Positions 5,314 to 10,596 of a stretch of DNA of 10,596 bases are shown here, piece after piece. Origin of the DNA: Clostridiales bacterium UBA6330 (lineage in GTDB: Bacteria; Bacillota; Clostridia; Oscillospirales; CAG-272); the NCBI GenBank assembly GCA_002438075.1, contig DJSQ01000115.1, positions 1 to 10,596 on the forward strand. The letters are read 5' to 3'. The translations under genes were made by a program, and so were the position numbers. Below the pieces are notes generated by a model, which saw only the letters and a program-made list of their open reading frames with translations, was not told where the DNA came from and made no database searches. Every line of letters begins with the position of its first letter. Positions within the stretch are counted from its first letter, which is position 1.

Positions 5314-8300
5314 TCAGTTGTCCTTCTTCCCGCAAGGGAGCATCACCCGCGTGGCAACGCAGACGGCAAGGTCCCAGAACAGGCGGTAAAGCGGCGGGGT
5401 CAGAAGCAGTGCCCAGGTCGGGAGCCCGCCCGCAAAGCCCAGCACCGTGCCGAGCACCGCGCCGACCGCACCGACGGCGCAAAGGGCGCGGAAGCCGATT
5501 CGCCGCAACCCGACAATCGCGCTTGCCGCACAGACGGGACCCGCAATGTCGGTCGTTCTCCCGAGCGCAACCGCGCCGGAATCCACCACCGCCTGCACGC
5601 TGTCCTGCTCGTATCTGCCGGGCGTGACCACCCGCACATAGGCGGCACCCTCCCCGCGGCTTGTGCGCAGGAAGGCTTCGCTGAGGTTGGGGTCGTAGGT
5701 ACGGATTGCCGTAACCGTGTCCGCCTCGGCAAGCAGGCGCGCCATTTCCTCAAAGGTGCGCGAGGCGGTGTATTCGATTTCATAGCTCAGCTTCAGAACG
5801 CCGTCAACCGCAACATACATCAGGCTGACATTCTCCGCGCGCCGCGCCTGACGGTCGGTGCTCTCACGCGGGATGCGCACGCCGCTCTTGCCGAGGAACG
5901 CGGCGGTTCCCACAAGCAGATGGTAACGGTTGTCCACCAGCGCCTCGGTTCCGCCCTCGGTCATGCGCAGGAACACCACGGGCATCTCCTCGTCCGTCTT
6001 GGTCGGCGCATTCATTCCGATGGCATCCATCGTCCCGCTCATCTTGCGGAACAGGACCCCCGCCAGCTTCATATCGTGGCGGAAATCCTCGCCGTCACGG
6101 ACCGATATCTGCGTGCATTTCTGCGCCGCATACAGATCGCTGTCGTTGAAAATCAGCGTTTTGGGTTGGCTGTATTCGGTCACGGAGCCTTCCCCGATCA
6201 GCACCTCGTTCCGTTCCGCAAGCCCCTTGTTCGCGCGGCAGAGCGGATAGAAGTAGAGGAACACGGCGGAGGTCGGCGACGTGAGCATCAGGGTCCCCGC
6301 AAATGCGGAAAGCCCTGCGGTAAAGCTGTCCGCCCGCACCGCACCGATCAGCCCGCACAGGATTGCCGCACCGAAGGAGAGGCAAATCAGGAGCGTGAAC
6401 GGGAACGCCGCAGACGAGAAGTCGTTGCACCGATGGAAGAAGCCCGTCACCTGCCCGCTCTTGCGGACGCGGTAAAGGTTCTGGTCAATCTCATCGTTGA
6501 TAATCCGCACAATCCGCTCGCCGTTCCGCAGCTTCTTTTTGCGCGGCTCGGTTGCGTCAAGGACCGTCTTTTCCCCCTCCGCCGTAATCAGGCGGAAGCT
6601 CCGCATCTCGCACACCAGCCGCAGAACGTCGCAGATCGCCGTCAGAAGCAGTGCACACGCCGTTCCGAACCCGATCGGAAGCATCTCCTCGGGTCCGCCC
6701 GCAATCAGCACCGCGATGCCGTAGAGGAGCGCAACGGGGGTCAGGAGCGCAACGGTCGAATAGGGCGTGGGCGTAAAGCGGAAGAAGCTGCGCAGTCCCG
6801 CGTCAATCTGGCGGTAGGAAAGCGCCGCCGCAGAGGTCAGAAGCAGGAGCGAGACCAACGGGAACAGCCACGGGTAGGACGCGCGATACGCGTCAAGCGC
6901 CCCGCCAAACAGCCCGGGGATGTCCGCAAATGCCAACAGGAGCGCGCACAGCGCCGTCAGCACCACGCGCAGGACCAGATTCTTGCGGTCGTGCGCATAG
7001 GCGGCAAGCGTGGTCTGCTTGGCGCCGCCCTCGGCACCGTCCTCGCCGCGATAGCCGAACGCCGTGCGGAAATGCCGATGCTCCGCCTCGCGGGTCTTTT
7101 GCTTGTGCTCGTTACGCAGTCTTTTCAGCGTTTCGTAGCCGACCAGTCGCCCCAATTCGTTATCGTAGCCCAGTTCCAGAAGCATTGCGATGTCGTCCTC
7201 GCTCATGCCCGTGCGCTTGCGGATAATCTCCAGCGCATCGGCATTGTCCGCCAGCTCCTGCCGCTTCTTCTCGCGTCTGCGCGCAAAGGCGGAGGTCCGC
7301 TTTCCGTCCCGCCCGATTTCGGGCAGGTCGGGCTCGTCCATCGGCAACAGCTCGGGCGCGGTATCCATCACCGTGTCGTCGAGCGCCTCGTCCAGATGCT
7401 CGTCCTCGGGGAGCGTTGCAATCGGGGTGCGATTGAGCTTTTTCGGGTGCTTTCCCGACAGGCGGAAGCCGTTTCGCGCCGCCTCGGTGTTCGTTGTCCG
7501 CTTCTCCACCCGCTTTCTTTGTGGCGCGGCGGGCGCGGGCTTCACAGTCTCGGGCGTCTCGGGCTTCTTCTCCGCCTGCTTTTGGGGAGCCTCGGTCGGG
7601 GTCTCGGTCACGGTCTCCCACGGACGCTCCGCACGATGGGAGCGCGGCAGACTGACACCCGACGGTATTTTCTTTGCTTCGTTTTTTGTCTCGTTCTTCA
7701 CTTCGGTCCTTGCTTCATGCTCCGCCTCGTTGACCCGTTTCGGTTCGACTTTTGCGGCAGTCGCGCGCGGCTTGATGACAATCGGAGCCTCCGCGCTTGC
7801 GCCGATGGACGGCTCCGCACTGCCCGCCTTCGTCCCAATCACAATCGGCGGCTTTTCTTCCTTTGCTGTTTCTTTTACGGTCTCTTTTTCTTGATTTGCA
7901 GCGGTATCTGTATCGGTTGTATCCGTCACCGTCGGTGCCTTTGCATCCATAGGGTTCTTTTCTTTCTTTTTCTGCACGACTTCCTCCTGTTCCGACGGGG
8001 TAATTGAAGGTGCGTTCCGAATCGGCTCGGGCTTTGGCTCGGGTTTGGGCTCGGGCTTCGGCTCGGACTTCGGCTCGGGCTTTGGCTCGGGCTTTTGCTC
8101 GACCTTCGGCTCGATTTTCAGCTCCGGCTCGGGGGCATTGGGGTTGTCCTCCGTCAGGCGGCGGAGCGCCTCGGGGATATGCTTCTCCGTCCTTTTTTCA
8201 GGCACCTTCGCTTTCGGTTGCACGGGGGGCTCGGGCTCCGCAACGGTCCGCGCGGGCGCTTCCTCCAACTTTGTTTCGGGCTTCGCCTTTTCCTTCGGCT

Positions 8301-8601
8301 CCGCTTTCGGGGGCTCGGGCTTCGGCTCGGATTTCGGTTCCGCCTTCGGCTTTGCTTTGGAGCGCTTCTCCTCCGCTGACTTGCGCTTAGCGGGCGTACT
8401 CGGCTTTTCGGTGGCGGGCTTTTCCCCATCGGTCGGCGCGCCGTCGGTCACGTTTTTCAGCATTCCCGCGATTTTCGCCTGAAATTCCGCGTCATCCGCG
8501 TCCTGCTCGGTCCTTTTCTCCCGCTTGCCCGCAAGCAGGGATGCCTGTAGCTTCTGCACCAGCTCGCTTGTTTTTTGTGCGTCCGTCCCTTTTTTCTTCA
8601 C
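5314..8601 (-). CDS. Large membrane protein: degenerate P-type (P1B-like) ATPase with long disordered N-terminus
   Basis: From a GTG at 8601 (AAAGGAG 11 bases upstream) this has 1095 residues. A TTG at 8685 is possible but lacks a good ribosome site and overlaps the methyltransferase gene. Residues 1 to about 400 are charged, low-complexity and Pro/Glu/Lys-rich, with KPEP repeats at 170-193. About 430-515 is a charged helical region. Then come four hydrophobic segments (about 543-665), a 65-residue loop, two more (about 732-785), a soluble part (about 790-1035) and two last segments (about 1038-1085). This is the P1B ATPase layout. Remnants follow the family order: SPT (775-777) for the CPC/SPC motif, TLIFNDSDLY (815-824) for the DKTGT phosphorylation site, GGTEALVDNRYHLLVG (883-898), YVAVDG (929-934), and SGAVALGRTTDIA (1008-1020) for the segment after GDGxND. 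The catalytic Asp, TGES and GDGxND are all missing, so pumping is unlikely. The homology is inferred by eye. Confidence 0.75.
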   Translation of the reverse strand: MKKKGTDAQKTSELVQKLQASLLAGKREKRTEQDADDAEFQAKIAGMLKNVTDGAPTDGEKPATEKPSTPAKRKSAEEKRSKAKPKAEPKSEPKPEPPKAEPKEKAKPETKLEEAPARTVAEPEPPVQPKAKVPEKRTEKHIPEALRRLTEDNPNAPEPELKIEPKVEQKPEPKPEPKSEPKPEPKPEPKPEPIRNAPSITPSEQEEVVQKKKEKNPMDAKAPTVTDTTDTDTAANQEKETVKETAKEEKPPIVIGTKAGSAEPSIGASAEAPIVIKPRATAAKVEPKRVNEAEHEARTEVKNETKNEAKKIPSGVSLPRSHRAERPWETVTETPTEAPQKQAEKKPETPETVKPAPAAPQRKRVEKRTTNTEAARNGFRLSGKHPKKLNRTPIATLPEDEHLDEALDDTVMDTAPELLPMDEPDLPEIGRDGKRTSAFARRREKKRQELADNADALEIIRKRTGMSEDDIAMLLELGYDNELGRLVGYETLKRLRNEHKQKTREAEHRHFRTAFGYRGEDGAEGGAKQTTLAAYAHDRKNLVLRVVLTALCALLLAFADIPGLFGGALDAYRASYPWLFPLVSLLLLTSAAALSYRQIDAGLRSFFRFTPTPYSTVALLTPVALLYGIAVLIAGGPEEMLPIGFGTACALLLTAICDVLRLVCEMRSFRLITAEGEKTVLDATEPRKKKLRNGERIVRIINDEIDQNLYRVRKSGQVTGFFHRCNDFSSAAFPFTLLICLSFGAAILCGLIGAVRADSFTAGLSAFAGTLMLTSPTSAVFLYFYPLCRANKGLAERNEVLIGEGSVTEYSQPKTLIFNDSDLYAAQKCTQISVRDGEDFRHDMKLAGVLFRKMSGTMDAIGMNAPTKTDEEMPVVFLRMTEGGTEALVDNRYHLLVGTAAFLGKSGVRIPRESTDRQARRAENVSLMYVAVDGVLKLSYEIEYTASRTFEEMARLLAEADTVTAIRTYDPNLSEAFLRTSRGEGAAYVRVVTPGRYEQDSVQAVVDSGAVALGRTTDIAGPVCAASAIVGLRRIGFRALCAVGAVGAVLGTVLGFAGGLPTWALLLTPPLYRLFWDLAVCVATRVMLPCGKKDN
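8023..8094 (-). repeat. In-frame 12-bp tandem repeat coding for KPEP units
   Basis: Six consecutive four-residue units (KPEP, with one KSEP) are coded by a 12-base repeat whose plus-strand form is close to GGCTCGGGCTTT. A looser Lys/Pro/Glu block (KPKAEPKSEPKPEPPKAEPK) lies nearby at about 8294-8352. Such stretches are extended and charged, often spanning the cell wall or acting as spacers, and their copy number is prone to slip. Confidence 0.85.
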
Positions 8602-8647
8602 TGCAAGCGCCGCTCCTTTCCCCGAAAAATCCCTTCCCTTAGGTCCT

Positions 8648-9655
8648 TCAGCCTTCCTTGTGCTGTTGTCTTGCGACCTCGGCAAGAATCACCGCCGCGG
8701 CGGTAGATACGTTAAACGAATTGACCTGCCCGTAAATCGGGATGGACACAATGCCGTCGCAGGCTTTCTTGACAACCTGAGACACGCCGTCTCCCTCGCT
8801 GCCCATGACGATTGCGCACGCGCCCGAAAAGTCGGTTTTCCACAGGCTGCTTCCGCCCGCTTCGGCGGCATAGACCCACACGCCCGCTTCCTTCAGCTCC
8901 TCCACGGCGGCGGCAATGTTCGGCACCTTTGCAATGGCAAGATGCTCGATTGCGCCCGCCGAGGCTTTGGTGACCAGCGGAGTCAGCCCTGCGGCGCGGC
9001 GCTTCGGAATCACCAGTCCGTGCGCGCCACAGCACTCCGCGCAACGGATAATCGCGCCGAGGTTATAGGGGTCGGTCACGCCGTCGCAAATCACGACCAG
9101 CGGTGCCTCTCCGCGCTCCTTTGCGATGGCGAGGATATCCGCCACCGTGCAATACTCCTTCTCCGCCGCCATTGCGACAATGCCCTGATGCGGCGCAAAG
9201 CCCGACACGCTGTCCAGCTTCTGACGCTCCACCTCAATCACGGGGATTTTCCGCGCGATTGCCTGCGCGACAAGGACCGTAATCGAGCCTGTCCGCTCGC
9301 CCTTTTGCACAAGAATCTTGTCAATCGGGCGCTCGGACTTCAACAGCTCCCGCACTGCGCTCCGACCGATGACCGCGCCGTTTTCGTAATCGCCGTGAAT
9401 GCCCTCTGCGGGTACGGCTTGGGTCACGTCCTCCGCTTCAACCGTCGGCTTCGGGGTCGACCTTTCGGTCGGCTTCCGATACGGCTTTGCGTTGCTTTTT
9501 GCATACGGCTTTGCGTCCGTTTTCCGCCCCTCGCGGCGGGACTTGTCCCCTCTTTCGGGTCCGCCCTGCGCAAAGCGCGGCTTCTTCACGCCATCGCGGT
9601 TATCACGGTTGCCCCTGTCATTACGGCTCTTTTGATTCTTCCGATCGTATTCCAT
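8648..9655 (-). CDS. rlmB: TrmH/SpoU-family RNA 2'-O-ribose methyltransferase, RlmB-like
   Basis: This 335-residue cytoplasmic SPOUT enzyme uses S-adenosylmethionine to methylate a ribose 2'-OH in RNA. In RlmB the target is a guanosine of 23S rRNA. Residues 1-90 are a basic, low-complexity extension rich in Arg, Lys and Asn. Residues 93-165 form the substrate-binding N-domain (GAVIGRSAVRELL; SGFAPHQGIVA at 151-161). The catalytic knotted domain has motif 1 DGVTDPYNLGAIIRCAE (191-207, with N198 and R204), motif 2 VMGSEGDGV (283-291) and motif 3 IPIYGQVNSFNVSTAAA (305-321). The common form of motif 3 is NSLNVS; here it is NSFNVS. Bare RlmB is about 250 residues, so the extension explains the extra length. 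The ATG at 9655 has GGAGGAG 11 bases upstream. It leads the run of genes that includes the P-type-ATPase-like protein. The family is certain; the exact target nucleotide is not. Confidence 0.9.
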   Translation of the reverse strand: MEYDRKNQKSRNDRGNRDNRDGVKKPRFAQGGPERGDKSRREGRKTDAKPYAKSNAKPYRKPTERSTPKPTVEAEDVTQAVPAEGIHGDYENGAVIGRSAVRELLKSERPIDKILVQKGERTGSITVLVAQAIARKIPVIEVERQKLDSVSGFAPHQGIVAMAAEKEYCTVADILAIAKERGEAPLVVICDGVTDPYNLGAIIRCAECCGAHGLVIPKRRAAGLTPLVTKASAGAIEHLAIAKVPNIAAAVEELKEAGVWVYAAEAGGSSLWKTDFSGACAIVMGSEGDGVSQVVKKACDGIVSIPIYGQVNSFNVSTAAAVILAEVARQQHKEG

Positions 9656-9832
9656 TTGATGTACGGCTCCTCCGTTTATACAGGCAGAATGCTCTCACCT
9701 GATATTTTATCATAAAATCGCGTTTTTGTATAGAGTTTTTTGAAATTTTCCGTCCGAAAACTGCGAAAATCCTTCGACAGAAAACGATTTTTCGGGTCCT
9801 TTGCGGTCGAATTCCGCACGCGCGGGTCGAGG
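9656..9832. other. Intergenic region between the unknown membrane-protein gene and rlmB
   Basis: This 177-base AT-richer gap holds the likely rlmB promoter (9704-9732) and the palindrome ATTTTAT-C-ATAAAAT (9704-9718), which overlaps that promoter's -10. A short 5-bp stem, TGCGG/CCGCA, near 9801-9820 could be part of a transcript end for the gene on its right, but no good T-run follows, so I do not call a terminator. Confidence 0.6.
9704..9732 (-). promoter_or_regulatory. Probable promoter of rlmB and the downstream leftward genes
   Basis: On the minus strand this is TATACA (9732-9727), a 17-base spacer and TAAAAT (9709-9704), with TGA before the -10 as an extended element. The -35 matches the consensus at four of six positions. 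It lies about 50 bases upstream of the ATG at 9655. A 7-bp palindrome overlaps the -10. Confidence 0.6.
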
Positions 9833-10516
9833 TCAGTCGCTCGCGGTCGTTCCCGTCAGCGCTTCATAGTAGGCGCGGACCTCCTCAAAGGTCTTATCCT
9901 TTGCGGTCTCCCCCATCACCGAGCGGGTGAGGATTACGCGGTAGTCCGCGCAATTCTTCGTCAGGAACTGCGTCACGCCGAATTCCGCAAAAACGGGCAG
10001 GTCCCCTAAGCGGCGGTTCTCCACAATCTGAATTTTCCCGTCAAACCAATTTTCATAGACATACGGGCTGACAATCCAGATTCCGCAGTCCCCCGTCATG
10101 AGGTAGCTTTGGAGGGTTCGGATGCGGTCCTGATTATAGCCTCTGTCCAGATTGCGCCCAACGGTGTCGAGCTTCTCCTCGCCCGTTTCGGGGTCCGTAT
10201 AGGTATTATTGGCGACAATCTCCTCCTCGGTGAGGATGGAGTACGTCCCCAACGTGATTCTTGCCTTCTCGTCCGCCGCGCTCAGGACATTTTTCAGCCC
10301 CGTTTGCTCGTCGTTACTCATGACGTATCCGCCCGCGAAGGTGACGGTAACGCCCCCGCTCTTCCCTCTCGCGCACTGGGGCAGGGTGACTGCCAAGAGA
10401 ATCACGACCAGCAGAACGGCGATTGTTTGCCACTTATAATGGAACCAGAAGTTATCCAGCCACCGCAGAAATTTGGACTGCTCCGCCACCTCGTGTGCGT
10501 TCTGTTTTTCTTCCAT
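9833..10516 (-). CDS. Single-pass membrane protein of unknown function
   Basis: This 227-residue protein has a short cytoplasmic N-terminus (1-30, with aromatic FLRWLDNFWFHYKWQ at 16-30) and one transmembrane segment at about 31-46 (TIAVLLVVILLAVTLP). The rest is an extracytoplasmic domain of about 180 residues. The Cys at 48 is preceded by LPQ, which does not fit a lipobox, so it is probably an anchored membrane protein, not a lipoprotein. The soluble part has alternating strands and helices (VTVTFAGGYV, ILTEEEI, GDCGIWIVSPYVYENW, FGVTQFLTKN) that recall one lobe of a solute-binding fold, but this is weak. The ATG at 10516 has AGGAG six bases upstream. A terminator sits directly in front of the gene. 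I do not recognise the family beyond similar clostridial hypothetical proteins. It may or may not share transcripts with rlmB 177 bases downstream. Confidence 0.85.
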   Translation of the reverse strand: MEEKQNAHEVAEQSKFLRWLDNFWFHYKWQTIAVLLVVILLAVTLPQCARGKSGGVTVTFAGGYVMSNDEQTGLKNVLSAADEKARITLGTYSILTEEEIVANNTYTDPETGEEKLDTVGRNLDRGYNQDRIRTLQSYLMTGDCGIWIVSPYVYENWFDGKIQIVENRRLGDLPVFAEFGVTQFLTKNCADYRVILTRSVMGETAKDKTFEEVRAYYEALTGTTASD

Positions 10517-10529
10517 GTTTTTCTCCTAC

Positions 10530-10561
10530 AAAAAGCGGGACCCGCCTTGCGGTCGGGTCCC
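10530..10561 (-). terminator. Rho-independent terminator just upstream of the 10516 gene
   Basis: On the minus strand, GGGACCCG (10561-10554) pairs with CGGGTCCC (10544-10537), with extra GG/CC pairing inside and a small loop. GC and TTTTT (10534-10530) follow. The T-run ends three bases before the AGGAG of the gene starting at 10516. It either ends a leftward gene outside the window or sits inside the leader of the 10516 gene. No promoter fits between it and the ATG. Confidence 0.8.
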
Positions 10562-10572
10562 TTGGTGGTGGG

Positions 10573-10596
10573 GAAGACCTCGGGGCTTTGCCCCGA
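10573..10596 (+). repeat. Palindrome-rich intergenic repeat element, right copy (cut by window edge)
   Basis: GAAGACC is followed by the 7-bp stem TCGGGGC-ttt-GCCCCGA (10580-10596). It equals the reverse complement of 67-90 at every position except the 3-base loop. The element runs off the window, so how far the match to the rest of the left copy continues cannot be seen. Confidence 0.65.

Noticed and set aside
4465..8007. Very long open frame of 1180 codons on the plus strand
   Set aside because: It lies antisense to the radical SAM and ATPase-like genes. Its product is Arg/His/Gln-rich with no domain, and GC-rich codon use on the other strand explains the lack of stops.
8004..8482. Repeated 12-base pattern considered as a CRISPR-like or non-coding tandem repeat
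   Set aside because: The period is 12, it is in frame with the minus-strand gene, there are no spacers, and it encodes KPEP units.
8602..8685. Longer start for the ATPase-like protein at the TTG at 8685
   Set aside because: There is no clear ribosome site, and it overlaps the end of rlmB by 38 bases. The GTG at 8601 has AAAGGAG upstream. The spacing of 11 is a little long, so some doubt remains.
8525..9715. Open frame of 396 codons on the plus strand
   Set aside because: It is the antisense shadow of the rlmB gene, whose SPOUT motifs on the minus strand are clear.
10020..10516. Lipoprotein signal peptide in the 227-residue membrane protein
   Set aside because: The residues before the Cys (LPQ) do not fit a lipobox, and the hydrophobic segment is better read as an uncleaved anchor.

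Overview
This window looks like chromosomal DNA of a GC-rich member of the Bacillota, most likely an uncultured gut Clostridia of the Oscillospirales type. That placement is inference. It rests on strong TTGACA/TATAAT promoters with extended -10 elements, AGGAGG-type ribosome binding sites, a TTG start and a likely GTG start, and a long TIGR03960-type radical SAM protein fused to a TIGR03936 domain. No rRNA, tRNA, CRISPR array, transposase or phage gene is visible.

Left part (1-2330). A palindrome-rich intergenic repeat (1-90) lies downstream of a leftward HAD-IIA phosphatase gene (101-895). Divergent from it, across two near-consensus promoters, runs an AraC-family regulator (1058-1930) that ends in a textbook terminator. 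A leftward XRE-family repressor-like gene (1990-2328) follows.

Centre-left (2330-2620). The XRE gene is divergent from a tiny complete transcription unit. This unit has a perfect extended-consensus promoter, a ribosome binding site, a 32-codon ORF (2467-2565) and a 19-bp perfect terminator hairpin. The -10 regions of the two divergent promoters are the arms of a 13-bp perfect inverted repeat, which suggests that the XRE protein controls both its own gene and the small gene. This is the most system-like item in the window.

Right part (2617-10596), all leftward. The order of transcription is a single-pass membrane protein of unknown function (9833-10516), an RlmB/TrmH-type SPOUT rRNA methyltransferase (8648-9655), a very long membrane protein (5314-8601) and the radical SAM fusion protein (2617-5259). 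The last three lie in tandem with short gaps and are probably one operon behind a promoter near 9704-9732. A stem-loop with a short T-run sits just before the radical SAM gene. The long membrane protein has a roughly 400-residue charged, Pro/Glu/Lys-rich N-terminus followed by what reads as a P1B-type ATPase fold in which the phosphorylation, TGES and GDGxND motifs are all lost. I interpret it as a P-type ATPase pseudoenzyme.

The right edge carries an inverted second copy of the left-edge repeat next to a terminator that lies only 13 bases upstream of the start codon of the last gene.
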